Below the pieces are notes generated by a model. It was not told the DNA's origin, did not search any database, and worked only from the letters and a program-made list of their open reading frames with translations. Shown here piece after piece: positions 1-7,458 of a stretch of DNA of 37,409 nt (position 1 is its first letter; every line of letters begins with the position of its first letter). A program made the position numbers and the translations under genes. Source of the DNA: Alphaproteobacteria bacterium (lineage in GTDB: Bacteria > Pseudomonadota > Alphaproteobacteria > Rhizobiales > CAJQND01); assembly GCA_024227565.1 (NCBI GenBank), contig JAAEUE010000012.1, forward strand, positions 1 through 37,409, given 5' to 3'.

Positions 1-381
1 CAACATCTAACTACTCCTGGATCTCTTTAATTGACCCCGGTTACGCAAAGTTAGGCCGTGTCCCGAAATGCTGTCAAGTTTGCCCAGAAAAGCCGGGGCT
101 GCATCTTCGGCTTGGACCTGTTGTTCCGCATTCTAAGTGGGAACCCATAATGGACAATGGTGCGCGGTCTTGGCGGGAATGTCCGGTCCACGCGTGATGG
201 TGGGCTTTTCTTGAACAGGCACCTAATGTCCGGCAAGTCTTGGGAGCGGACATAGGGCTGTGCATCCACCCGTTAGCTGTGGGTTTGAGATTGATCGCGA
301 GCGGCCTTCAAGGGACCGCGCTGCGTGAACTGGCAAAACAGTGTAAGAAGATGCCCTTCATCTTTCATCCATGAGGCTACG
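1..381. other. Left edge without a supported gene
   Basis: No open frame here has a recognisable product, a ribosome binding site or convincing codon use; the short frames on both strands overlap each other. The DNA looks like degenerate filler typical of island ends. It precedes the TIGR02391 gene that starts at 382 and may contain its promoter, but I see no clear -35/-10 pair. Confidence 0.5.
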
Positions 382-1158
382 ATGTGGCAGCTTCCGAAAA
401 CAATTAAAGACCCCGACGTTCTGCTGGCCCTAGAACCTGAAGAGCTCGCGGCCACGATGTTGTTCCTCATTAAGCGTGCTTACAGGGATGAGAAGTTCCA
501 CCCTGGAACCATGCAACGCGAACTCTGGGATAAGCCGTCACCTGCTCGCCCAAAGTATGATCGAGCCCACGAACCCCAAATTACGCTCGCAGTTGCAGAG
601 GCCTGGGCTTGGCTTGAAGCACAAGGATTGATAGTGCCAGCTCCGGGATCCAATGGTCAGAACGGCTGGAGAGTTCTGAGCCGTCGGGCTCGCCAGTTCG
701 AAAGTGAGGCAGAATTCGAGAGCTATGCTGTCGCCCGACGGCTTCCCAAGGAACTTCTGCATCCGAAAATATCTGGTCCTGTTTGGATGTCCTTCATGCG
801 GGGAGAGTTCGACACGGCAGTATTTCAAGCCATGAAAGCGGTAGAGGTCGAAGTTCGAGACGCGGCTCGATTTTCCGCATCTGACATGGGTGTCGCCCTC
901 GTCCGGAAAGCATTTAACCCGGAGACTGGTCCGTTAACCGACAAAGATGCAGAAATGGCGGAGCGCCAAGCTTTAGCCAACCTCTTCGCCGGAGCAATTG
1001 GCTCCTACAAAAATCCACACTCGCATCGCAATGTACCGCTCGATGATCCTGCGGAAGCAGCTGAAATCGTGATGCTCGCAAATCACCTACTGCGGATCAT
1101 CGATGCTCGCAGATCGAGTAAAGTCGCTGCGCGAGATGATTCACTGCAAGCACAGTGA
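382..1158 (+). CDS. TIGR02391 (Ymh-type) family protein
   Basis: The frame encodes 258 residues from the ATG at 382; it is open upstream to 325, but that extension carries no family sequence, so I prefer the internal ATG. The C-terminal half shows the TIGR02391 signature: a run around AVFQAMKAVEVEVRDAA, then a G-x-x-L-x-x-x-AF-x-x-x-x-GPL stretch, an NLFAGAIGSYKNP core and an SHR motif before a final helix ending in LLRIID. The N-terminal third looks like a winged-helix-type region (AEAWAWLEAQGLIVP). The family has no established biochemical function that I know of; members are frequent in phage and defence-rich islands, and the SYKNPHSHR core resembles HEPN-like proteins. It lies 112 nt before a PIN-like gene on the same strand. 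Family assignment is fairly sure; function is unknown. Confidence 0.8.
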   Translation: MWQLPKTIKDPDVLLALEPEELAATMLFLIKRAYRDEKFHPGTMQRELWDKPSPARPKYDRAHEPQITLAVAEAWAWLEAQGLIVPAPGSNGQNGWRVLSRRARQFESEAEFESYAVARRLPKELLHPKISGPVWMSFMRGEFDTAVFQAMKAVEVEVRDAARFSASDMGVALVRKAFNPETGPLTDKDAEMAERQALANLFAGAIGSYKNPHSHRNVPLDDPAEAAEIVMLANHLLRIIDARRSSKVAARDDSLQAQ

Positions 1159-1270
1159 CCATATCAAGAAATGCGAATGTCTGCAGATGCCCCGTTGGTG
1201 GCAGATAGTGTTGAAACGAGACTGAAGCGGGCTTTCCACTCCCCCACACGCTGTAATACAAGCTGATAGT

Positions 1271-1738
1271 ATGATCGATCCTAAGATCACGAACACAGTT
1301 ATAGACGCGAACGTTCTGAGATACGACGGTTCCGCCAAGGATGCCGCAGTCAACCGGTTAATCTCGTTATGGGCTGAAGGTGAGGTGACCCTGGTTGTTC
1401 CCCACAGCGTAATGTCGGAACTCGAGCATCCCAATACACCGCCACAGGCAAAGCAGCTCGCAAACTCACAAATCTTCTCAATCCCGGTGACCCTAACACC
1501 GGGCGAACGGGAAAAACGGCAATTAATGCGGCAGATACTTCAAGGGAACGCCCAAACCGGCAAGCACTGGGCTGATGCTGACCATGTTTTCGAGGCGTCG
1601 AAGTATGGCGGCTATTTCATAACGGAAGACACGCGGATAAACGACAAAGCACCCAAACTTCAGCCTGCGTCAGAACTATGCATTGTTCGGCTGGCGGAAT
1701 TCTTGGCAATTTACGATAGGTTCGCAGCGGCGTCTTAA
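1271..1738 (+). CDS. PIN-like domain protein, possible RNase
   Basis: The frame encodes 155 residues. Near the N-terminus is a TVIDANVL stretch in which the Asp fits the first metal-binding acid of PIN domains. A conserved Glu follows in the SVMSELEHP helix, then acidic residues in HWADADHVFEA, and finally an F-x-T-x-D motif (YFITEDTRI). This order of acids (D, E, D, D) is that of single-domain PIN RNases, which cleave RNA with Mg2+ or Mn2+ and often act as VapC toxins. No small antitoxin-like gene is adjacent; the upstream co-directional gene is the TIGR02391 protein, 112 nt away. I see no strong Shine-Dalgarno before the ATG. It could be an orphan toxin, a partner of the upstream gene, or a housekeeping PIN protein of the DUF4411 kind. 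Confidence 0.65.
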   Translation: MIDPKITNTVIDANVLRYDGSAKDAAVNRLISLWAEGEVTLVVPHSVMSELEHPNTPPQAKQLANSQIFSIPVTLTPGEREKRQLMRQILQGNAQTGKHWADADHVFEASKYGGYFITEDTRINDKAPKLQPASELCIVRLAEFLAIYDRFAAAS

Positions 1739-1866
1739 CTCTGACACCTACCAACAGCCTGCTCGCGACAACCTTATGTCTCCTTTTGCCCCGAGGCGGA
1801 CCTCTCCCCACCCACCCCGCCTCTTCCTCACCCCGTCAAGCGTCGGGGCGTCGTGGTGATGGCCTT

Positions 1867-2511
1867 TCACGCTCGTCGTTGAGTGCGGCGATAAAGGTAA
1901 TAAGCCAAAGGGTAGGCGACGACAGCTGCAATGGGCATCCTTATGTACCAATGGGTAGATAAAATGAACCAGCTGATGATGGCGAAAACAGCTGTAAATA
2001 CCAGGGCAATGATTAGACCAAACCAGAGCTTCCTGAATGTCTCCAACTCAGGAAGGACCTCCTTCACTTTTTGAGCGAGATGTCTGGCATCTTGGTCAAA
2101 GCTCTGATGCGAGAGTTCTAGGGTTTGCCGGTGGACCAACGGTCGGAGATCTAGTGGCAGTCGATCTTCCGTTGGCAGCTCTGCGCCGTCGACCAAGACT
2201 GGAATGACGGGAATGTTCCGACGAAGGGCCGTGGCAACCTCTAGGCGAACATAATCATCCTCATTGTCGAGCCGACGCTTCCCTTCGTGGTCTCGTTCAT
2301 CAAGCCAATGAGGCCCAATAATCACGAGGAAAGCACCGCAATCATTTAGGCTTTTATCGAGTATTTCGGTGAAGTCGGAACCCGGTGCAATCCCGTCTAT
2401 ATCAATGAAGATGTCCCTTGGGTAAAGGCGCTTCTTCAGGATCGCACATAGTTGACGTACTGAGCCTGGACTATCACTTCGTCTGTAGCTTACGAATGTC
2501 TTATCAGTCAC
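1867..2511 (-). CDS. TIR domain protein with C-terminal membrane anchor
   Basis: The product has 214 residues and starts with GTG at 2511, with GGAG about 8 nt upstream. Residues 4-150 form a bacterial TIR domain: FVSYRR opening strand, an IFIDIDGIAPGSDF box, a LVIIGPHWL strand and DYVRLEVATAL, where Glu91 sits at the position of the catalytic glutamate of NAD-cleaving TIR domains. Residues about 162-185 and 189-207 are two hydrophobic helices, followed by a basic tail, so the TIR domain is expected on the cytoplasmic face of the membrane. TIR proteins of bacteria either degrade NAD or make cyclic ADP-ribose signals in anti-phage defence. No sensor gene is directly adjacent. It converges on the PIN-like gene. 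The domain call is firm; a defence role is inference. Confidence 0.85.
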   Translation of the reverse strand: MTDKTFVSYRRSDSPGSVRQLCAILKKRLYPRDIFIDIDGIAPGSDFTEILDKSLNDCGAFLVIIGPHWLDERDHEGKRRLDNEDDYVRLEVATALRRNIPVIPVLVDGAELPTEDRLPLDLRPLVHRQTLELSHQSFDQDARHLAQKVKEVLPELETFRKLWFGLIIALVFTAVFAIISWFILSTHWYIRMPIAAVVAYPLAYYLYRRTQRRA

Positions 2512-3095
2512 AACTATTCTCCACCCTCAGCGTCTACATCGAATGCTGGGGCGGCGCATTGATCTGAAGCAAGGAAGGTCAAAGAGCGAGCAGTGCGGTG
2601 GGCTCGATGCCTAAGCTCATGCGGTACCGCATGGTCATTTTAAGGCAAGGGCTTGAATGGCACTTTTCACGACTGTGGAATCACCGAGCAGATGTCCGCT
2701 TGAGGTCACACCCCAATGCCGCCGCCAGAACAAGGTTGGCATGCAGCTTGCTTAGTCCCTGTAAATTGGGCGGGTGTAGCTCAGCGGCAGAGCAGCGATC
2801 CTCCAGATTGTGGTCACAGGTTCGAGTCCTGTCGCCCGCTGCAATTGTTGGTCCCGTGGCCATCACTTCCGTCTTGAGGCATGTTCGCTTGTCATTCAGA
2901 GCCTCACCCAGCGACGATTTCCGTACTCACATCAAGAAAAATGCATGTCGCCTTTTGCCCCATCCCGGTCATGCGAGAGGCCGCCGAAGAGTGGCAACAG
3001 TGGCTCCGAAAATCACCCTATCCGGATCGGCGATAGATGACCTATTCCGGAGATCCGCTGATTATTAGCCGGCGGTCGAGAACAAACCTCGTGAA
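2512..3095. other. Intergenic stretch holding only the tRNA-like gene
   Basis: Apart from the tRNA-Gly-like gene at 2770-2840 nothing here is supported. An open plus-strand frame across 2598-3068 runs through the tRNA and has the composition of read-through noncoding DNA. An 11-nt string, GATGTCCGCTT at 2691, recurs at 5701 in another gap of the island. Confidence 0.5.
2770..2840 (+). tRNA. tRNA-Gly(TCC)-like gene with atypical anticodon loop
   Basis: A full cloverleaf folds by eye. The acceptor arms are GCGGGTG (2770-2776) and CGCCCGC (2833-2839). The D-arm GCTC/GAGC has a 7-nt loop. The anticodon stem GCGAT/ATTGT contains two G-T pairs, and the T-arm ACAGG/CCTGT closes on TTCGAGT. The 7-nt anticodon loop is CCTCCAG, which places TCC (glycine) at 34-36, but position 33 is C instead of the nearly universal T. 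The discriminator T is followed by GCA, not CCA, so the 3' end would be added after transcription. The short D-loop and the acceptor sequence fit tRNA-Gly. It could be a functional variant, an island-borne accessory tRNA, or a decaying copy. Confidence 0.65.
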
Positions 3096-3509
3096 TCATT
3101 GTCCGGGCGAACGGAGGCCTAGCAAGGAGCACCCAAAGCTCCCTGATGGCTCTGAGATCAAACGTCTATCGAACATCTCTTCCGGCCACGTGATCATGTA
3201 GTGCGTACAACTGTTATCTTTCTGACAGGACTGTTCACATTCAGCTTTGACACGCTCAAACATTGAGCGGTCCCAAAATGCCCCAAGCGAGCTCTCCAAG
3301 ATGACCACTCGGTCTTGTCCAACGCATGCTTGTCGGTCACCAATCTCTTCTCCACCCTGGGTATAGCAAATATGCTGAGGAAAAAAATATGGATACAACC
3401 GCCACACAAGGGCATCCAACGTCGCAAACGCAGATGCGCCGAGCATCACAATTGTTACGAGTACGCAAATTAGGATTGAGCGTCGGCTCATTCGGTGTGC
3501 CTCATTCAT
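3096..3509 (-). CDS. Small cysteine-containing membrane-anchored or exported protein, unknown
   Basis: From the ATG at 3509 the product has 137 residues. A basic start (RMSRRS) is followed by a hydrophobic stretch ILICVLVTIVMLGASAFA, a signal peptide or membrane anchor. The rest is polar with six cysteines, among them CYTQGG, QACVG, CEQSCQ, NSCTH and FGCSLL, which would suit disulfide bonds in the periplasm. I do not recognise the family. The next gene upstream on the same strand (3591-4133) is a polytopic membrane protein, so the two may be co-transcribed. The Shine-Dalgarno is weak and the gene lies in the low-density island, so expression is uncertain. Confidence 0.5.
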   Translation of the reverse strand: MNEAHRMSRRSILICVLVTIVMLGASAFATLDALVWRLYPYFFPQHICYTQGGEEIGDRQACVGQDRVVILESSLGAFWDRSMFERVKAECEQSCQKDNSCTHYMITWPEEMFDRRLISEPSGSFGCSLLGLRSPGQ

Positions 3510-3590
3510 CAAGCACTACAAAGGCATCAAAGAACAAACACCGACAATGGTCAAAACCCCTTCCACAACTCATATTCAAAGCAATTTGGT

Positions 3591-4133
3591 TCACGGACGC
3601 ACAATTCGCTCGGCAGCCCAGCTTGCCAACAACCAACCCATGCAGGCTATAGCCGCAGCGCAGAGTATCTGCACCAGTGTGTAACTCCACATCTGCGGAT
3701 CAAAGAACATGCTCAAGTGCAAACTGCCCAAACCGATGCTTTCAGCAAACAAGACACTTTTAATTAGAAAAAACAGGTAAAACGGCAAATACATAAACGC
3801 CTCAACCGGAGATATATAGCGCGTTGTCCCGTCGAATTGCATTAGGAAGATCATTTGCGCGAGCGGGATGGCAATCACAGCAGGGATTAGAGTTTCCCTC
3901 CCGCCCAGCGGACTGCCTTGAAGCAATTTGACAATGATGTAGACGACAAAAACGAAAGCCTGAGCCAAAAGTGCGCAAGTGAATGTTTCAGCCCGGTATT
4001 GACGCTTGTCGACGCCAAATATCTCAGTATAAAGCAGCTCGAACATGCCAGAACCGGCAAACAATAACACCAGCAACATTATCACCCCGAAGCAGGCCAA
4101 TGCGACAACGCTCGTTTTACGGACTGATCTCAC
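3591..4133 (-). CDS. Polytopic inner-membrane protein, unknown
   Basis: The 180-residue frame opens with GTG at 4133. It shows about four hydrophobic helices: VALACFGVIMLLVLLFAGSG near the start, FVFVVYIIVKLL, YLPFYLFFLIKSVLF, and a final ILCAAAIACMGWLLASW, with a short amphipathic or hydrophobic stretch (IPAVIAIPLAQMIFLM) between. No catalytic motif or known family is visible. The hydrophobic pattern is too regular for noncoding DNA, which is the main reason to accept it. It lies 81 nt upstream of the cysteine-containing exported protein on the same strand. Confidence 0.5.
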   Translation of the reverse strand: MRSVRKTSVVALACFGVIMLLVLLFAGSGMFELLYTEIFGVDKRQYRAETFTCALLAQAFVFVVYIIVKLLQGSPLGGRETLIPAVIAIPLAQMIFLMQFDGTTRYISPVEAFMYLPFYLFFLIKSVLFAESIGLGSLHLSMFFDPQMWSYTLVQILCAAAIACMGWLLASWAAERIVRP

Positions 4134-4565
4134 GTGAGTTTGCCAGAATTTCTCGGGTGATTCTCAAAACCGGCCCCTATGATAGCAGTAGCAGCTCTGC
4201 TGCGGAAACCGTCCATTGGGCAAAGTCGGACCTAAATCGTCCCGCCACTTTGCAATGTCGCCCATTGGCACTCAACAACCCCACAGGGCTTGGCCGGAGC
4301 GGCAGGCTTGGCCTCAACTGCGGGAATGCTGGGGCCTGTCCTGGCACTTCTCCTTATAGCGCAAATTCACCTTTCTGCATGCAACGCTGAGAGTCGCGAA
4401 AGGGTCATCTATGACCGTCAACCAACGGTAAGTTTTGGCGTATTTCAGAAGTCCATTACCCGATACCGCATAAACCAATCCGTATGTCCGGAATTGCCCC
4501 GGAACAGAAATGGTAGTCGCTCGAATTCGTGATAAGATTTTTCCGGAACCGAGCGGGAGAGCCTG
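4134..4565. other. Gap without a supported gene
   Basis: Short overlapping frames occur on both strands, none with a credible start or product. The segment contains an ATGTCCGGAATTGCCCC string (4484-4500) that recurs with one difference at 5758-5774, suggesting degenerate repeated island DNA. The promoter of the gene at 4566 should lie near the right end, but no clear consensus is visible. Confidence 0.4.
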
Positions 4566-5015
4566 ATGCGAGTAATTGTATCAATCGTGATTTTATGTCT
4601 TTTGAGCACTGGAGCCCTCACCGCTGGCTCAATGGCCACCTCGGCTTGGGCGGTAGGAAATGGAAATGGAAGCCCGTGGCCTCACATCGTGTCCAGATTG
4701 GCAGAAACGTACGGAGTGAATGGCGATCTGGCAAGGCGGGTATTTGACGACCTGGTAAGCAAGCCTCACTCGCATCTCTACCTTCTGAAGGACGAAAAAA
4801 TGCCATGCGACGTGTATTTGCGTTGCGAGGATGTGCCCGACCACTTTCTTCTGAAACTGATAGACGCCGCGATGAAGCACCAAGTGGTCGAAGAACAAAG
4901 GTGGCGAAGTTGGTGGGCGACCATGGCCGGCGTGGCGTCTGCCCTCATTTCTCTGATAGCTTTGGTGCTCAGTATCGTAGCAGTGTACCGCTCCAAAGGC
5001 AGGACGCATGAATGA
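4566..5015 (+). CDS. Exported bitopic protein, unknown
   Basis: The product has 149 residues from the ATG at 4566, preceded by a GGGAGA-type ribosome binding site. The N-terminus is a signal peptide: a hydrophobic run from VIVSIVILCLL to about residue 30 ending in TSAWA. A polar middle part contains a DVYLRCEDVPDHF stretch with a single Cys and a preceding Cys in KMPCDV. A C-terminal membrane helix (about 115-140, GVASALISLIALVLSIVAVY) precedes a basic tail. A periplasmic domain anchored at its C-terminus is the expected topology. I recognise no family and no partner gene. Confidence 0.55.
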   Translation: MRVIVSIVILCLLSTGALTAGSMATSAWAVGNGNGSPWPHIVSRLAETYGVNGDLARRVFDDLVSKPHSHLYLLKDEKMPCDVYLRCEDVPDHFLLKLIDAAMKHQVVEEQRWRSWWATMAGVASALISLIALVLSIVAVYRSKGRTHE

Positions 5016-5249
5016 GCTCATTTAATCTCCACGTTCATCACCGGCACTGCTACTCCCGACCGCACGAGGGCACTTTCATCCACTCGCTGACGCTTCAACG
5101 AAGGGCAGTCGGGCGTACTGGATCAGGAAATTGTTATGTTTGTTGATGCTCCGGCCCAGACGGGGCAGTCGCGTTCAGCCGGCTCACACGGCTGGTGCCG
5201 CGTGTAGTTGCCGCCTGAGGCGGAGCGAGGTCGGCGAGGGGATATCACA

Positions 5250-5696
5250 ATGGCAACAGCGAAACAAAAGTTGGGTGACTGGGGCGAGAAGCTTGTTGCT
5301 TCGACATGCGCCTGTCCGTCGTGCAAGCGCTCCAAGACGACTCGATTGCTCCCTCCCAACTTCAAGTGTGCAGATATCATTTGTGATTTCTGCGGCTATC
5401 TCTCTCAGGTCAAAACTGCCCGTGTGAAGGATGTCCGTGTGCTGCCGAAGAATCTGCTGGGGGCGGCCTGGGGACCGCAAAGGGAACGAATGCAAGCGGG
5501 GGTCTATTTTCCACTCTACGTGGTGCTCAAAGACAACGCGGGAAACTCGTCGGTAAATTTTCTGTCCGCGGATCTCCAGGTCCCTGAGATGTTCCAATCC
5601 CGAAATCCGCTGTCGGCCGGGGCGAAACGGGCAGGATGGCAAGGCTTCACGATAAACTGTGAGGTCGTCAGAGACCGGTTCGTTCGGTTGAGTTGA
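5250..5696 (+). CDS. Stand-alone DpnI-like PD-(D/E)XK nuclease domain
   Basis: The 148-residue product starts at the ATG at 5250 (GAGGGG upstream); the longer in-frame start at 5208 lacks this site. It resembles the N-terminal catalytic domain of the methyl-directed enzyme DpnI. There is a CPxC pair (22-25) and a CDFC pair (45-48) for a structural metal, and an AD motif (Asp42) between them. QVK at 53-55 stands where DpnI has ELK, and a late RNPLSAGAKRAGWQGF block matches the RKPLAPTARRAGW block of DpnI. DpnI itself is about 254 residues, with a C-terminal winged helix that also reads methylated adenine; that part is absent here. The glutamate to glutamine change at the active site is seen in some nucleases of this superfamily. 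No methylase lies nearby. A restriction or defence role is inferred; activity is unproven. Confidence 0.75.
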   Translation: MATAKQKLGDWGEKLVASTCACPSCKRSKTTRLLPPNFKCADIICDFCGYLSQVKTARVKDVRVLPKNLLGAAWGPQRERMQAGVYFPLYVVLKDNAGNSSVNFLSADLQVPEMFQSRNPLSAGAKRAGWQGFTINCEVVRDRFVRLS

Positions 5697-5744
5697 AGCG
5701 GATGTCCGCTTCATACCCAACTCGGTCTACAAGGCATGGCCGTA

Positions 5745-5939
5745 TCAGAAATTCGTTATGTCCGGAACTGCCCCCAAAACCGCCAAGTCCCGAACATGCC
5801 ACCCGGATGTCATGTCGAAGTGCCGAACTGAGCATTCCGCAATCAGTTCTTCGTACCCTGGTGGAATGTAGGGGTGTTGCCAATCATCTCCAAAGTGAGC
5901 CTTAACAGCATCCAGGCTATGCCAGACAGGGACGAACAT
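5745..5939 (-). pseudogene. C-terminal fragment of an antibiotic biosynthesis monooxygenase-like protein
   Basis: A 64-residue open stretch contains VWHSLDAVKAHFGDDW, then IPPGYEEL and a closing VRHFD. This is the usual end of small ABM-superfamily (dimeric alpha/beta barrel) proteins of about 100 residues. In frame, a TGA lies nine codons upstream of the first ATG, and I do not find the first half of the domain in another frame. The tail after VRHFD continues for about 20 residues into degenerate DNA. I read it as a remnant of a decayed gene, though a short intact gene cannot be excluded. It converges on the DpnI-like gene. Confidence 0.45.
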
Positions 5940-6105
5940 GACGGTGTCATCGCCGCCTTGTACTCAGCGACCACCCATGGATGTTTGTCGCCAACTGGAT
6001 CTAACCATGGACCAGAAAAACCTATGTTTTCTGTCGGCCTGCTTTCAAAGCGCTTTCAAATCTGGGGAATTTTGGGAGAAGGTGACTGCTAAGTCATTGA
6101 TTTAA

Positions 6106-6180
6106 TGGTGCTGCCGGGTGGAATTGAACCACCGGCCTCTCCCTTACCAAGGGAGTGCTCTACCCCTGAGCTACGGCAGC
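6106..6180 (-). tRNA. tRNA-Thr(GGT)
   Basis: On the minus strand all four arms pair: acceptor GCTGCCG/CGGCAGC, D-arm GCTC/GAGC, anticodon stem CTCCC/GGGAG around the loop TTGGTAA, and T-arm GGTGG/CCACC around TTCAATT. The anticodon GGT reads threonine codons ACC and ACT. The discriminator A and an encoded CCA end the gene at 6106. Its 3' end faces the island-like DNA to the left, the usual side for integration of mobile elements. Confidence 0.97.
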
Positions 6181-6286
6181 ATATTTGTACCAAAAAACTC
6201 CGCTGAAGAAACCCTAGGGGAAACCCCAGCGACGTCATTGTAATTTTTTCTCGATATAAATCAACGTCATGTCGATTTATACCCGC

Positions 6287-6321
6287 CCCTTACCAAGGGA
6301 GTGCTCTACCCCTGAGCTACG
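6287..6321 (-). repeat. 35-nt duplicate of the 5' half of tRNA-Thr
   Basis: These 35 nt are identical to 6141-6175 in the intact tRNA-Thr, 146 nt away in the same orientation. They cover the D-arm and the anticodon 5' stem and loop, but the acceptor sequence differs and the 3' half of a tRNA is missing, so it cannot fold as a tRNA. It is either a partly deleted second tRNA-Thr gene or a recombination scar of an element that used this tRNA as target. Confidence 0.8.
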
Positions 6322-6546
6322 TGGGCAACCTGGTGTGACTACGGCTCTTAAACCTTGCCATCGCCTTTATCCCTTTGCACAAACGCCGAAGGGAAATGGG
6401 CGCCAACACTCGAACTCACATCACAGCCAACAGCGTTTAGGAAATCCAAGCTCGGATGTCCATAGATTTGTTCAGTTCGGGCGCCAAAGATTTGGGGGCC
6501 AATCGTAGGATTGTTTGGGACGCCCGAACGGGTGCACACTGCCGGC

Positions 6547-7065
6547 ATGCTGAACATCTCAAGCCAGACGCTGCGCAGGGTGATCGGGGCTGCGGCCGTT
6601 GCGGCTCTGCTCGCCGTCTGCGCGGTTCTGATCTACCCGAACACCGCAAACGATGCGTTGAGCCGTGGCTACTATGGCCTCGCCCGAAGCTATCTGGAAG
6701 ATGAGGCCACAACCGGGGACGCAAAGGCGCAAAATGCCTTGGCCAATCTCTACTATCTCGGACTTGGAGGGGCGAAGAACCAGGTGACTGCCGTCCAGTG
6801 GTATCGGAAATCAGCGGCCCAGGGCCATTCGCCGGCGCAGGTGAATATCGCACGCATGTATCGGCTGGGTCTGGGCGTCAAGCGGGACGTTATCCGCTCG
6901 CTCGGATGGCTGTTGCTGGCCCGGTCGAATGGCAACGAACGGGCTGAACTGTGGATGAGGGCTGTGATCAGCGGTGTGGCGATACCGCCGAACCAGGTCA
7001 TCTTCGCCAGAGAGCACTACCGCACCCTGGACGCCTTATTGTCCGACGCTAAACCCAGCCCCTAG
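6547..7065 (+). CDS. Sel1-repeat (TPR-like) exported protein
   Basis: The 172-residue product starts at the ATG at 6547; upstream in-frame starts are only TTG-type. Residues about 10-30 (VIGAAAVAALLAVCAVLIY) form a signal anchor. Two to three Sel1 repeats follow: residues around AKAQNALANLYYLGLGGAKNQVTAVQWYRKSAAQGHSPAQVNIARMYRLGLGVKRD carry the A-x-x-x-LG-x-x-Y-x-x-G-x-G pattern, shown here only in outline. The last repeat degrades into an ER-AELWM helix. Sel1 repeats mediate protein contacts, often in envelope or stress functions. There is no operon partner. Family call is firm; specific role unknown. Confidence 0.8.
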   Translation: MLNISSQTLRRVIGAAAVAALLAVCAVLIYPNTANDALSRGYYGLARSYLEDEATTGDAKAQNALANLYYLGLGGAKNQVTAVQWYRKSAAQGHSPAQVNIARMYRLGLGVKRDVIRSLGWLLLARSNGNERAELWMRAVISGVAIPPNQVIFAREHYRTLDALLSDAKPSP

Positions 7066-7458
7066 TGCCGGCCGCATGAGCATGCCGGCGCCCCCGCAAC
7101 TTCAATCGGTTGGGATAGGACCGTCAAGCGGATGACTGGGCACATCCGGTTTTGCATCAACTGGTCTTGGAGCCTCGCGCAACATCTTTATCTCCGTTTG
7201 CTGTAGCGGCGGACCTTGCCACCCAAACCCAACCTTCATCAGGGTGCCGGTGGCATCCGTCGTGTTGAGGCGGGCAGCAAATTTCGCGCCTTAGAGCATG
7301 GTCTTGCGAACCAGCACAGAGCCAAAAACGCCGCACCCGCCGGTTTTTTAACTCAGCAATTTCCGTGCCATGCCTGGTTTGGCGATAAATGCCAGAATTG
7401 CGCGGTTTTCCGTGGTGGGGGTTGGTGCAAATGCCTGTTCTACGGACAAATATTTGCT
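7066..7458. other. Gap between Sel1 protein and arsC
   Basis: An imperfect inverted repeat just after the Sel1 stop (GCCGG, CATG / CATG, CCGGC at about 7068-7090) lacks a T-run and is at best a weak terminator. On the minus strand a 45-codon frame (7102-7239) has plausible codon use but no ribosome binding site and a stop directly before its open upstream part, so I do not call it. Nothing else is visible. Confidence 0.4.

Noticed and set aside
2598..3068. Plus-strand open frame of 156 codons
   Set aside because: It runs straight through the tRNA-like gene and its product has no family likeness or ribosome binding site.
7102..7239. Possible 45-codon minus-strand gene after arsC
   Set aside because: Codon use is plausible, but there is no ribosome binding site, an in-frame stop precedes the open upstream part, and no family is recognised.
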